A DNA stretch of 64,000 bases, taken from Candidatus Krumholzibacteriota bacterium. GTDB taxonomy: Bacteria; Krumholzibacteriota; Krumholzibacteriia; JAJRXK01. A model generated the notes under the pieces. It was not told the origin of the DNA. It worked only from the letters and a program-made list of their open reading frames with translations, and searched no databases. The first letter of the stretch is position 1. Each line of letters opens with the position of its first letter. The translations under genes and the position numbers were made by a program. The stretch lies in assembly GCA_029262065.1 (NCBI GenBank), contig JAJDAC010000046.1, positions 148,375 through 212,374 of the forward strand, read 5' to 3'. Of the stretch, positions 19,721-29,163 are shown piece by piece.

Positions 19721-22700
19721 ATGCCGCACCGCCTTTTCGGCGCCGTTTCGCTGTTACTCGTCATTTTTGGTCTTGCCGCGACGCCCGGGTATGCCCAGTC
19801 GTCCCTGACCGACTCCCAGGCCGCCCAGACCCGCTTGCGACTGCTACGCGAGCGCGCGCATCATCTGCAGCCGGTCCAAGCCAAGCAGTCCCAACGCGAC
19901 ATCCTGGCCAAGCGGGCCGCGCCCTCGCGCTTGGACGTGCTCGTGGTTGGATGCGATTTTGCCGATAGCCTCATGTGGGGTCGGGATCTCGCCGATTTCC
20001 CCGGCTGGCCTACCCAGCGTCGGGCAGGGCACATCATCCCCGGCACCGACCGCTTCCAGTTCGCCGCCCACGACTCCGTCTACTTCGACATCCAGATGAA
20101 GAAGGTCGCCGACTACTTCGAAACGGTAAGTTTCGGTGCACTCGATATCGAGTGGGATGTCCACGGCGAGATCATCAACGTGCCCGAGGGCATGGGCTAC
20201 TACGGCGATGCCGATTCTTCGAGCGTGCGGCTCGCCGCCATGAGTCAGTTCGTGATCGACGCCGTGGACGACTCCGTGGATTTCTCAGCCTACGATACGT
20301 TGTTGCTCATCCACGCCGGCGCCGGCAAGGAAACGGACATTCTGGGCAACAGTCCCAACCAGATCTTCAGCAACTATCTTGACCTGCGTGATTTCGCCGA
20401 TGCGGAAGAGGCTGGTCTGCTGACTGGACCACGGCTGTTGGCCGATGAGGGACCAGTGGAGCACGTGCTCATCCTGCCCGAAAGCGAGAGCCAGGATCCG
20501 CTCACCGCAGCGGGCCTGGACGGGTTCTTCGGGACTCGGGGTGTCTATTGTTTCGAGTTTGGGCTGCGCCTGGGCATGTTGAGCCTGGCCGATTTCACGC
20601 CTTCGGGTTTCGCCGATAGTCAGGGTATCGGCCAGTTTGGACTCATGGGCTACGGCTTGTTTGCCGGCGTGGGGATCATACCGTCGGCACCAAGCCCTCT
20701 GAACCGGATGTTCGCGGGTTGGGTTGAGCCGGTGGTGGTTCGCGACGACGCAAGCCTGCGCATCGGCGCGATGGATTCGGTGGGAATTGCTGAAACCGAT
20801 ACCACCCTCATCAAGATTCCCATTACCGATCGCGAATACTGGTTGGTCGAGTTTCGCCTGCAGGATCCCGACGGCGATCTGTTCTACACATTCGATCGTC
20901 TGAACCCCAACAACGTCCCCGACTATTTCGATGCCGACAGCGAGATCGGCGACGGTATTCCGACCGGGCCGTTCGACGTGGCTACCGACACGTGGGAGAG
21001 TACGCTGGGCTCGGAGTGGGATTTCTTCATGAGCGACTGGAACGGGCGCACGCCCGACGGTTGCCAGCGCGGTGGCGGCAGTGGTCTGTACATCTGGCAT
21101 GTCGACGAGGCGGTCATCGAATTCCACGTGGCCAACGGCACCAGTGCAGTCAATTCCGACCGGGATCACCGCGCCATCGACGTGGAAGAAGCCGATGGAC
21201 TCCAGGACCTGGACTCGTCGTTGCCGGTGCCGTTTCTCCTGGGGTGGGACGGGGATACCTGGCGAGGCGAGGGGGCCAGCGAATTCGGTCCAGATACGAA
21301 CCCTTCCACCGATACCGCCGATGGTATTCCCACCGGCGTTCGCATGTACGACATGAGTAGCGTCGTGGTCGACTCCCTGCCGCCGCAGGACGGATTCTGT
21401 ACGGGCTTCGTCTATCGCTCGGTCATGACGTTCGCCGTGGAGTTCGGTTCGACCGACACGGCTCTGGGTGCGGCTGCGAGTCGGCACCAGTACGTGGACA
21501 ACCCCGCGCGCCACGACATTCGCCTGGCCGATCTGGGCACCAGTGGAACCGATCCCACGCTCGATTTCACGCCCGAGATCGTTCAGGTCGGCGACGGCGG
21601 TCGCGTCTACGCGTTCGATGGATCGCTCGATGAGTGGCGCGACGGCGATAGCGATCCCGCCACCGAAGGGGTGCTTGCCCTGGCCACGCCCGCGCGGCCC
21701 TGGTTGGGTCCGCCCGCCGTGGCCGGGTTCCGCGGCGATGGGCAAGCGCAGATCTTCGCTTCCACTGAATCCGCGCTCTTCGCGTTCGACGCAACCGGCG
21801 CAGAGCTGCTCGACGGCGACGCTGACGCCGCCACCAATGGGGTCATGTGGACACCGCCGGCGGGAACCCGTCTGGTGGGCGCACCAATTCTGACAATGCC
21901 AGGCCCCGTGGTCGCCAAGGGCCCAGCCTTCGATTACCGGCTGCTGCAATTGATGGAAGCTGACGGTACCGTGGCTTTGCTTCGAATGACGTGGAACGGG
22001 GGCTCCTTGACGCAGAACGTCTTCACGCTGGCGCCGGGTGTAGTCAGCGGACCGGCTTGCGTTCTGGTAGGTCCGTCGACCCAGCCACTGGCGATTCCAT
22101 GGCGCAATGAAAACAGCGGCGGGTTTCTTTTTGTCGACCCGGAGACCGGTGATTGGGGTGGAGCCCTCACTCGCGGTGGCCACGGCGGACAGCCGCCACT
22201 GGCCATTCGATTGGGCACGGGCGGCGAGTCTTCGTTGGCCTGGGTGGACAGCAGCAGCGTGGCTCATCTCGCGGTCGTCGATACGCCCCTTGGCGCCGAT
22301 CCCAACCCGTCCGCGTTTGCCGAGCTGGGTGAACGCTCGTCGTTCGCCGCCACCGGGTTTGCTTCGGCGATCGTGGGGGGACCGATTCGCCCCCCTGGAA
22401 ACTCTGCTCCCGGCAACCCGATTCTGGCGCGATCGGTGGGGGCCAGCCTGGAGTTGCTCGACCGCGCACTCAGTGCTCAAGTGGGATCGCCCTACCGGCC
22501 CCTATTCTTCGGAGAACAGGTTCTGGGAGACTCGCGGCCGGCTTCGCCCGTGTTGGTGGATATCGACGGGGACGGCCCGGTGGAAGTGATATGGCATGAC
22601 CCGGTGGGTCGATTGCACGCAGTGGATTTCAAGAGCCGCGAGCTGAGTGGTTGGCCCGCCCAGGGACCGGGTGAGCCCGTGGGATCGCCGGCGGTGGGGG

Positions 22701-23197
22701 ACGTCGATGGCGACGGCAATATGGAGCTGGTGGTCGGCGGAGTGTTCGATGCGATCGTGGAGATCGACGGACCCAACCAACAGGTAGTGACCCGCGCAAG
22801 CGGTGAGCTCCGGGTCTACGATCTGCCGCCCTCGGCCGCGCCCGCGGTTTGGCCGCAGGGCCGTGGTGGCGCCGGAAACGAGGGTCGCCAATTCGCGGTT
22901 TCATCGAGTGTCTCGGTGGCTGGCGGCACCGCCGTCGACGATCTGTTTCTGCAACCAAACCCCGCGGTGGGGTCGCAGTTGCGGGTGCGGGCCAATGTGT
23001 TGCGCGCAACCCAGGCCGTCATCACGCTCTACAACCTGGAGGGCCAGGAAGTGGCACGGAGGGGGCCGATCACGGGGTTGGCGGGGTCATTCATGGACGA
23101 ACAGATCTCGATCGAGAATCTGGTGGCCGGGCACTATATCTGTCGGCTTGAGGCCGACGGAGCGAGCCTCATCCAGGCGTTCGTGGTCGCGCGTTGA
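19721..23197 (+). CDS. Secreted M6-like pseudo-metallopeptidase
   Basis: 1158 residues with a signal peptide (LLLVIFGLAATPGYAQ). The first 320 residues follow the M6 (immune-inhibitor-A-like) peptidase layout, with DVLVVGCDFAD, the KVADYFETVSFGALDIEWDV stretch and the late GQFGLMGYG turn. The zinc motif HEFGH is replaced by F278-E-F-G-L282, so both histidine ligands are lost and catalysis is not expected. The middle is a beta-propeller or VCBS-like region (VDIDGDGPVEVIWHD and GDVDGDGNMELVVGG). The end has LQPNPAVGSQLRVRANVLRA and LYNLEGQEVARRG, the exported-protein C-terminal domain. It probably serves as a surface binding or structural protein. Confidence 0.75.
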   Translation: MPHRLFGAVSLLLVIFGLAATPGYAQSSLTDSQAAQTRLRLLRERAHHLQPVQAKQSQRDILAKRAAPSRLDVLVVGCDFADSLMWGRDLADFPGWPTQRRAGHIIPGTDRFQFAAHDSVYFDIQMKKVADYFETVSFGALDIEWDVHGEIINVPEGMGYYGDADSSSVRLAAMSQFVIDAVDDSVDFSAYDTLLLIHAGAGKETDILGNSPNQIFSNYLDLRDFADAEEAGLLTGPRLLADEGPVEHVLILPESESQDPLTAAGLDGFFGTRGVYCFEFGLRLGMLSLADFTPSGFADSQGIGQFGLMGYGLFAGVGIIPSAPSPLNRMFAGWVEPVVVRDDASLRIGAMDSVGIAETDTTLIKIPITDREYWLVEFRLQDPDGDLFYTFDRLNPNNVPDYFDADSEIGDGIPTGPFDVATDTWESTLGSEWDFFMSDWNGRTPDGCQRGGGSGLYIWHVDEAVIEFHVANGTSAVNSDRDHRAIDVEEADGLQDLDSSLPVPFLLGWDGDTWRGEGASEFGPDTNPSTDTADGIPTGVRMYDMSSVVVDSLPPQDGFCTGFVYRSVMTFAVEFGSTDTALGAAASRHQYVDNPARHDIRLADLGTSGTDPTLDFTPEIVQVGDGGRVYAFDGSLDEWRDGDSDPATEGVLALATPARPWLGPPAVAGFRGDGQAQIFASTESALFAFDATGAELLDGDADAATNGVMWTPPAGTRLVGAPILTMPGPVVAKGPAFDYRLLQLMEADGTVALLRMTWNGGSLTQNVFTLAPGVVSGPACVLVGPSTQPLAIPWRNENSGGFLFVDPETGDWGGALTRGGHGGQPPLAIRLGTGGESSLAWVDSSSVAHLAVVDTPLGADPNPSAFAELGERSSFAATGFASAIVGGPIRPPGNSAPGNPILARSVGASLELLDRALSAQVGSPYRPLFFGEQVLGDSRPASPVLVDIDGDGPVEVIWHDPVGRLHAVDFKSRELSGWPAQGPGEPVGSPAVGDVDGDGNMELVVGGVFDAIVEIDGPNQQVVTRASGELRVYDLPPSAAPAVWPQGRGGAGNEGRQFAVSSSVSVAGGTAVDDLFLQPNPAVGSQLRVRANVLRATQAVITLYNLEGQEVARRGPITGLAGSFMDEQISIENLVAGHYICRLEADGASLIQAFVVAR

Positions 23198-23301
23198 GCG
23201 GTCTCGGTTGGAAGGGCCCCCGAAGGGGCGTATATTCATTGGGTGTTGCCGGTTCGCCCCTCGGCATCACCCCAAACAAACTCGATAGCGTGGGGAGCAT
23301 C

Positions 23302-24243
23302 ATGCGGACGAATTCAATCTTGGCCATTACCGCATCGGTATTCTTGGCCTCTATCCTGATCTGGTCGCTGGCCCCGAGCGAAGCCAGTGCGGGCGAGCCG
23401 GGTCAGACCGGGCTGCTGGCGTTGCGGCTGGGCGTGGGCGCGCGCGCCGGCGCGATGGGCGAAACCGGCGTGGCCGGGGCCCGTGATGGTACCGCGATGT
23501 ACTGGAACCCGGCCAACCTGGGCTACACCGAGGGAACCCAGCTGGCGGCGCAGCACACCGAGCACTTCGGCCTGTTTCGCAAGGAAACGGTCTCGGTGGC
23601 CCATGCGACCGAGATCGGTGCTTTTGGTGCCATGGTCAGTGGTTTCTACAGCGACGAGCTGTTACGTACCGACGAGGTGAACGCGGGCGTCGTGCAGGGC
23701 ACGTTCCAGCCCTATGACCTGGTGGTTGGGTTGGCCTATGCGATCGAGTTCTCGCAGCTGTCGCTGGGCATCACGGGCAAACTTCTCTACGAACGAATCG
23801 ATTTGTACGACGGGCTGGGCACCGCGGTCGATATTGGCGTGGTGCACAAGGCCGAGGTGCAGGGCCTGTATCTGGGCGGATCCATCCAGAATATCGGCAA
23901 CACCATGAAGCTCAACGAGGAAGAGTTCGACTTGCCCCTGACGCTCCGGGTGGGCGGCGAATTCACGCCCGCCGTGGCCAACGGTCGATTGTCGCTGGCG
24001 GCCGAGTTGGTATCTCCGAACGACGGAAACGCCCGGCTGCACGCCGGGGCCGAGGTCTGGTTGCACGAGACCTTCGCGCTGCGTGGTGGGAACCGGTTTT
24101 CGTACGATACGTACGGGCCGACCTTCGGGGCGGGATTCCGGCGGAACATCTTGTCCATCGACTACGCGTTCATGGTGAACGACAACGATTTCGACAACAA
24201 TCACCGGATATCGTTGAACGTGGGCTACCTCAGGAACGAATAG
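23302..24243 (+). CDS. PorV/PorQ-family outer-membrane beta-barrel
   Basis: 313 residues from the ATG at 23302 (GGGGAG upstream); a GTG at 23194 would overlap the previous gene. Signal peptide, then the family opening LLALRLGVGARAGAMGETGV and DGTAMYWNPANLGY. Alternating beta-strands run to the end (FAVPS-free; LRVGGEFTPAVANGRLSLAA and GAGFRRNILSIDYAFM). PorV and PorQ are outer-membrane parts of type IX secretion in Bacteroidetes, but the wider family occurs without it. The 3' end overlaps the convergent lpxH by 14 bases. Confidence 0.85.
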   Translation: MRTNSILAITASVFLASILIWSLAPSEASAGEPGQTGLLALRLGVGARAGAMGETGVAGARDGTAMYWNPANLGYTEGTQLAAQHTEHFGLFRKETVSVAHATEIGAFGAMVSGFYSDELLRTDEVNAGVVQGTFQPYDLVVGLAYAIEFSQLSLGITGKLLYERIDLYDGLGTAVDIGVVHKAEVQGLYLGGSIQNIGNTMKLNEEEFDLPLTLRVGGEFTPAVANGRLSLAAELVSPNDGNARLHAGAEVWLHETFALRGGNRFSYDTYGPTFGAGFRRNILSIDYAFMVNDNDFDNNHRISLNVGYLRNE

Positions 24244-24973
24244 ACTCGCGTCCGGTTACGTCCACCAGTTCCAGCACGCCGTCCTGCAGTTGGCCGGCGG
24301 TGAAGCTGGACACCCAGTCGCCCAGGCACGTAAACGTCCAACCGTCGAACGGCACCTGTATCGGGCAATGGATGTGTCCGGTAATCAGGTAGTCGACGTC
24401 GGCATGGCTGGTGGCTTCGCCGTACAAGCGTATCCGCTTCTTCAGTGCTTCCACGTCGGTCTGATGTTTTTCGCGCGAGGCTTTCGACAGCGCGAATGCG
24501 AAGCGGTGCAGCAACTCGGGGTGGATGCTCTTGGCCACGAACACCAGCGCCGGGTTTCGCACCAGGGCCCTGAACACCTTGTAGAACTGGTCGCCCCCCA
24601 GAAGGCCGTCGCCATGCGTCAGGCGTAGGCGCTTCCCCTGGTGCTCGACCACGCTGTGGCTAGCCAGCACGTTCACACCAAGGCTGTTTCGGAGGTAATC
24701 GGCGCACCAGATGTCGTGGTTGCCTCCCACGAAGTGCACGTCGATGCCGCGGTCCAGCGTACGCCGCAGGCCGTACAGCACATCCAGGTTCGACTTGGGC
24801 ATGAAGTTGGGGTAATCCAACCAGAAGTCGAAGATGTCGCCCAGCAGGTACAGCGTGCTGTCGGCGGCGAACGAATCCAACCAGGCCACGAAGCGATCGC
24901 ACCTGAGCGCCTGGCTGGCGGGCGAACCGGCCCCGAAATGGCTGTCACTGGCGAAATATACGGTCGCGGACAT
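24230..24973 (-). CDS. lpxH: UDP-2,3-diacylglucosamine diphosphatase-like metallophosphoesterase
   Basis: 247 residues. The calcineurin-like metal ligands appear in order: FASDSHFG, LLGDIFDFWLDY, FVGGNHDIW, LTHGDGL and ITGHIHCPIQ. The arrangement and length fit LpxH, which hydrolyses UDP-2,3-diacylglucosamine to lipid X in lipid A synthesis on the cytoplasmic membrane face. The related LpxH2-like branch is an alternative. It is transcribed alone on this strand and supports an outer membrane containing lipid A. Confidence 0.85.
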   Translation of the reverse strand: MSATVYFASDSHFGAGSPASQALRCDRFVAWLDSFAADSTLYLLGDIFDFWLDYPNFMPKSNLDVLYGLRRTLDRGIDVHFVGGNHDIWCADYLRNSLGVNVLASHSVVEHQGKRLRLTHGDGLLGGDQFYKVFRALVRNPALVFVAKSIHPELLHRFAFALSKASREKHQTDVEALKKRIRLYGEATSHADVDYLITGHIHCPIQVPFDGWTFTCLGDWVSSFTAGQLQDGVLELVDVTGRESIRS

Positions 24974-25201
24974 GGACTCTCAGCCGGGTGGGAACAGTAT
25001 GTGCAGCCAGGGCGTTGAACTAGGGACCCTTGGAGCGATGGTCGCCAGGTTAGGACAACCGCCCTCTGGCAGCAAGCCAGGCCAGGATATGGTTGGACAG
25101 AGGTGACACCAGCGCCGAGGATACGAGGTTGAGGCCCCTGGGCTCTCGGGGGCCGGCCAGGCAAGCGAACCAGTACCAACGCGATAGAGCCCGGAGTGGG
25201 G
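24974..25201. other. Divergent intergenic region, no gene
   Basis: The gap between divergent lpxH and the HtrA gene (24974-25369) holds no convincing ORF or RNA. The only clear signal is the promoter at 25202-25230. I could not find a good lpxH promoter. Confidence 0.5.
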
Positions 25202-25230
25202 TTGACGGTGGGCGCGCTCCAGACTAGACT
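25202..25230 (+). promoter_or_regulatory. Sigma-70-type promoter for the HtrA gene
   Basis: TTGACG (25202-25207), a 17-base spacer and TAGACT (25225-25230). This leaves a leader of about 130 bases before the start codon. Confidence 0.6.
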
Positions 25231-25369
25231 GGGGAATATAAGGTGATGATCCGGTCCACGGACAGAGACCCCATCTCTGCTGTGGAATCGCCCCGGGCCT
25301 AACCTTCCCTTACTGGACGACCAGACATGCCTGTCGCATTCTACTCGTGCTCGTCGCGAGGAGGAATTC

Positions 25370-26890
25370 ATGTCACGGTGTCGTCACATCCTGCACGCTC
25401 GAATCCATGCCGCCCCGGCCGTCCGAATAGGACTGCTCTCGCTCGCGGTGGTGTCGACGCTTTTCACTGCCGCTTCTCCCGCGGCGGCCCAGAGTCGTAG
25501 CGACCAGCACAAGTACTTCCTGAACTCCGACGTCCAGAGTCCATTCATGATTGTGGCCGACCGTGTCGGGCCGGCGGTGGTTTCCATTGCCACCAACCGG
25601 GCGGGTGGCGAGGACAATCCGCTCGAAGACATGTTCCGCCAGTTCTTCCCGCGTGGACGTGAGAATGACGAGCGCGAGTTCGAAGCACCCGGCGCGGGCA
25701 GTGGCTTCATCGTCACGGCCGACGGGTATATCCTTACCAACAACCACGTGATCGAAGACGCGGTCGAGATCCTGGTACGCGTTCCCGGCTTCGACCGCGG
25801 TCTGGAAGCCACGCTCGTGGGAACCGATCCCGGCACCGACCTGGCGCTCATCAAGGTCGAGTACGAAGACGATCTTCCGTACCTCGAGTTCGGTGACAGC
25901 GACGAGGTGCGAGTTGGTTCCTGGGCCATCGCCATCGGCAACCCGTTGGGACAGTTGGCGGGTAGCATGACGGTGGGCATCATCAGCGCCGAGGGGCGTA
26001 GTGGCCTGCGCATTCAGGGTGGCACGCCACGGTACCAGGACTTCTTGCAGACCGACGCCGCCATCAACTTCGGTAATAGTGGTGGCCCCCTCGTGAATAT
26101 CCACGGCCACGTCATTGGCGTGAACACCGCCATCAACGCGGCCGGACAGAACATCGGTTTCGCGGTTCCGAGCAACCTGACCCGGAACATCTACGAGCAG
26201 CTGCGTTCGAGCGGGCGCGTGGTGCGTGGATTCCTGGGTATTCGCATGCGGAATCTCAACCCCGACCTGTCTGACGGCTTCGACCTCGATATCACGCGGG
26301 GCGTGGTGGTAGAGGCCGTTCTCGACGATACGCCGGCCGAGCGAGCGGGTCTGGAAGTAGGCGACGTCATCACCGAGTTCAACGGCGAGCGCGTCGAGAC
26401 CGACCGCGACCTTCAGTTTCGCGTGGCCGAGGCTCCGGTGGGTAAGAAGGCCCGTCTGCGTATCTATCGCGACGGACGCGAGCGGACGCTGGAAGTAACT
26501 CTCGATGAGTATCCGGAAGACGCTCAATTGGCTTCCGCTCCCAATCCCGTGGATGTGCGTGGCGACGCCTGGCTCGGGATTGAAGTCGCTGATATCACGG
26601 ACACGCGCAATCGCCGCGTACGCGACCTCATCGACACCTTCGACATTTCCGAAGAAGAAGGTGTTCTGGTGCTGGCCGTGAAGCGGGGGAGCGCCGCCGA
26701 TCGCGCCCGGCTGCGGGCCGGAGACGTGATCGTGGAGATCGTGAAGATGAACATCCAGAATGTGGAAGACTTTCGCCGCGCGTCGGATCGCTTTGCCGAC
26801 CGCACGAAGAGTATCGCCATACTCATTCGTCGTGGCGAAATGACGAGTTACGTGACCGTCGATCCTACCGAAGGACTGGAAGAAGAGTAG
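25370..26890 (+). CDS. degP: Periplasmic serine protease/chaperone, HtrA/DegP family (Do)
   Basis: 506 residues, with GGAGGAATTC upstream and a signal peptide (TLFTAASPAAAQS). It degrades or refolds misfolded envelope proteins. The trypsin-like triad is H126 (TNNHVIED), D157 (GTDLALIK) and S237 (NFGNSGGPLVN). Two PDZ domains follow, at about residues 285-385 (GFLGIRMRNLNPDL, AERAGLEVGDVITEFNGERV) and 400-500 (AWLGIEVADI, ADRARLRAGDVIVEIV). The normal size and intact triad indicate an active enzyme. DegP, DegQ and DegS cannot be separated here, though two PDZ domains argue against DegS. Confidence 0.95.
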   Translation: MSRCRHILHARIHAAPAVRIGLLSLAVVSTLFTAASPAAAQSRSDQHKYFLNSDVQSPFMIVADRVGPAVVSIATNRAGGEDNPLEDMFRQFFPRGRENDEREFEAPGAGSGFIVTADGYILTNNHVIEDAVEILVRVPGFDRGLEATLVGTDPGTDLALIKVEYEDDLPYLEFGDSDEVRVGSWAIAIGNPLGQLAGSMTVGIISAEGRSGLRIQGGTPRYQDFLQTDAAINFGNSGGPLVNIHGHVIGVNTAINAAGQNIGFAVPSNLTRNIYEQLRSSGRVVRGFLGIRMRNLNPDLSDGFDLDITRGVVVEAVLDDTPAERAGLEVGDVITEFNGERVETDRDLQFRVAEAPVGKKARLRIYRDGRERTLEVTLDEYPEDAQLASAPNPVDVRGDAWLGIEVADITDTRNRRVRDLIDTFDISEEEGVLVLAVKRGSAADRARLRAGDVIVEIVKMNIQNVEDFRRASDRFADRTKSIAILIRRGEMTSYVTVDPTEGLEEE

Positions 26891-27037
26891 GTCGAGGTCG
26901 TAGTCATCCGGGCCGTCCCCCTCTCGCCAGTTGTGGGACGGCTCGGAATCACCGTCAGCCAAGGAGGAGGTGAGCAAAAAAACCGACCCAGCTAGCCGGT
27001 AGTTGGGTATCTCGTACCCCAGGAAAGGTGTCCAACC

Positions 27038-27901
27038 ATGGTGCGCCGCAACTCCAAGATCGTCGGACGCATGGATCGGAGCCTGGAATGCTACTTGAGG
27101 GAAATCGGGCGGTATTCATTACTGAAGCGGGAGCAGGAAGTCGAACTTGCCCAGCGTATCCGCCAAGGTGATGACGAAGCTCTGAATGAATTGGTTCGCG
27201 CCAATTTGCGCTTCGTGGTGTCCGTCGCGAAACAGTATCTCGGTCAGGGTCTGTCGCTTCAGGACCTGATCAACGAGGGCAACATAGGTCTGATGAAAGC
27301 TGCTCGTCGTTTCGACGAGCAGCGTGGGTTCAAGTTCATCAGCTATGCTGTCTGGTGGATTCGCCAGGGCATCCTGCAGGCTATCTCCGATCAGTCGCGC
27401 GTGGTTCGCTTGCCGCAAAACCGCACCGTCGTCCTGCATCGGGTCAACAAAGCCAACGGTCGCCTCCAACAACGGCTGGGCCGCCAGCCGCAACCGAGTG
27501 AGATCGCGGTCGAAGCCGATGTGCCCGAGCGTGACGTACGCGAGGCGCTTCGGATCGGCCAGCCGCCCGTCTATCTGGACGAAGTCCTCACCGAAGACGA
27601 CGGGCGCACAATGGGTGAAAGCCTGCCCGACGACAACGCCGTGGGCACCGAGGCTCCGGCGATGGATAGGACGAGGAGTGAGGATCTGGGCCGTGTTCTG
27701 GGTATTCTTCCCGAACGCGAGGCCAACATCCTTCGACTCTACTTCGGGATTGGCGCACAGACGTCGCTGACCCTGGAGCAGATTGGTGGTCAAATGGGAC
27801 TCACCCGAGAGCGCATCCGGCAGCTCAAGGAGCGGGCCCTTCAGAGGCTTAGGCAGCATGAATTAGCAGGGGTTCTGCGCGATCACTACGACGACGCGTG
27901 A
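27038..27901 (+). CDS. RNA polymerase sigma-70-family factor (RpoD/RpoS group)
   Basis: 287 residues, with AGGAAAGG upstream. Region 1.2 is LECYLREIGRYSLLKREQEV. Region 2 is ELVRANLRFVVSVAKQYLGQ, then LQDLINEGNIGLMKAARRFD and FKFISYAVWWIRQGI. Region 3 and region 4 follow, ending in LTLEQIGGQMGLTRERIRQL. The long acidic region 1.1 is missing. Housekeeping sigma factors of Bacteroidetes have the same short form, so this could be the main sigma factor or a group-2 paralogue. It lies after the HtrA gene with a 147-base gap. Confidence 0.9.
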   Translation: MVRRNSKIVGRMDRSLECYLREIGRYSLLKREQEVELAQRIRQGDDEALNELVRANLRFVVSVAKQYLGQGLSLQDLINEGNIGLMKAARRFDEQRGFKFISYAVWWIRQGILQAISDQSRVVRLPQNRTVVLHRVNKANGRLQQRLGRQPQPSEIAVEADVPERDVREALRIGQPPVYLDEVLTEDDGRTMGESLPDDNAVGTEAPAMDRTRSEDLGRVLGILPEREANILRLYFGIGAQTSLTLEQIGGQMGLTRERIRQLKERALQRLRQHELAGVLRDHYDDA

Positions 27902-27938
27902 GCTTCTGCCGGTAAGCTGTTGTTACTCTGAATTCTAG

Positions 27939-27965
27939 GCCGGCCCCGCCAATGGTGGGGCCGGC
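27939..27965 (+). terminator. GC-rich hairpin after the sigma factor gene
   Basis: GCCGGCCCC and GGGGCCGGC pair perfectly and extend inward to about 12 pairs. Only TTGG follows, so termination is possible but not assured. Confidence 0.45.
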
Positions 27966-28027
27966 TTGGTGGTGCCTCGATGGAACGAGTCTTGCAGTCG
28001 TTGGGCATGGAAGTGGTGCGGGCTGCC

Positions 28028-28056
28028 TTGACAGAGGTCGAACCCTTACTTACGCT
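28028..28056 (+). promoter_or_regulatory. Sigma-70-type promoter for the M23-YbbR-aspS unit
   Basis: TTGACA (28028-28033), a 17-base spacer and TACGCT (28051-28056), about 135 bases before the M23 start. The gap 27902-28191 holds no gene. Confidence 0.65.
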
Positions 28057-28191
28057 GCCCGTCTCGATATCAAGGCGCGCAACGGACCGCGACGGGAAAG
28101 CACCCGCCCCACTCCCTGTCGTTGGCCATCGTTGGATTCTGACAAAGGCCGCCATCGTCCCGAGACCTCAACCCCGTAGATCTCCTGTCCC

Positions 28192-29103
28192 ATGAAGCAG
28201 ACTCACTGGACTTTTCTCTACGTTCCCGCGAATGAAGGCGGAGTGCGCACGATCCATGTGAACAAACGCATGGTTACTGCCCTCGGTCTGTTCGCGGTTC
28301 TGATGGTGCTGCTCACCAGCCTGGTCACGACCGGCTACGTGAAGCAGGAAAACGTGCTCGACGACCTGTCCGAGCGCGAACGTGACATCTTTGCCTTGCG
28401 TAACGAGCTGAGCGAGCTCGAGACCTCGGTTCGTCAGTACGAGCAACAGATGTCCACGAACTATCAGTTGCAGGAACGTGCGAACCTGCTGGCGGGCCTG
28501 GGCCCGTTGGACACCGGAGCAATTGAAACCGGGGTGGGTGGCCGTGCGCCTCAGGCTGAGAGCCTGATTGGCTTGGACGCGTTGAGCCAGGAACGGATTT
28601 CCGAGATCCGCGAGCAGTTGAACAAGCTGCTCAAGCACGCGCAGTTCCAACGACACGGATACGAGACGGTGCTGCAGACTCTGCGCAACGATCAGAAACT
28701 CCGCGACAGCACGCCTTCGATTCGTCCGGTGCACGGCGGTTGGTTGTCCAGCCGCTACGGGCGACGCGTCGACCCGTTCACCGGGAAGATGGCTTTCCAC
28801 CGCGGCCTCGACTTTTCGTCGGGTATCGGTACGCCCATCTACGCCACGGCCAGTGGCTCGATCACGCGGGCCAGCCGCCACGGGTCCCTGGGCAAACTGG
28901 TGGAAGTCGACCACGGGAACGGCTTGGTTACACGCTATGGTCACCTGAATGATTTCGCGGTGGCCAAGGGCGATCGAATCGAGCGCGGCGATCTGCTGGG
29001 GCACATCGGCAACACCGGGCGTAGCACGGGGCCGCACCTGCACTACGAAGTGGTGCGCAATGGCCGCTCCGAAAACCCCTGGCTGTACATCATTCGCGAC
29101 TAG
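28192..29103 (+). CDS. Membrane-anchored M23 metallopeptidase (LytM/NlpD type)
   Basis: 303 residues: a short cytoplasmic head, one TM helix at about 25-48 (ALGLFAVLMVLLTSLVTTGY), a coiled coil (LSERERDIFALRNELSELET) and a C-terminal M23 domain from about residue 180. The zinc ligands are intact: H and D in FHRGLDFSSG and the HLHYE motif in GPHLHYEVV. The fold normally cleaves peptidoglycan cross-links or activates amidases during division. It heads a gene run that leads to aspS. Confidence 0.9.
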   Translation: MKQTHWTFLYVPANEGGVRTIHVNKRMVTALGLFAVLMVLLTSLVTTGYVKQENVLDDLSERERDIFALRNELSELETSVRQYEQQMSTNYQLQERANLLAGLGPLDTGAIETGVGGRAPQAESLIGLDALSQERISEIREQLNKLLKHAQFQRHGYETVLQTLRNDQKLRDSTPSIRPVHGGWLSSRYGRRVDPFTGKMAFHRGLDFSSGIGTPIYATASGSITRASRHGSLGKLVEVDHGNGLVTRYGHLNDFAVAKGDRIERGDLLGHIGNTGRSTGPHLHYEVVRNGRSENPWLYIIRD

Positions 29104-29163
29104 GCCCAGAATCTCCCCACCGACCTCCGGGGCCGGTAGTCTGATCTTCGGGAGAGGTGGCCG

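Noticed and set aside
20285..22480. Long minus-strand open frame opposite the M6-like gene
   Set aside because: Antisense shadow caused by high GC third positions; no ribosome site and no recognisable domain.
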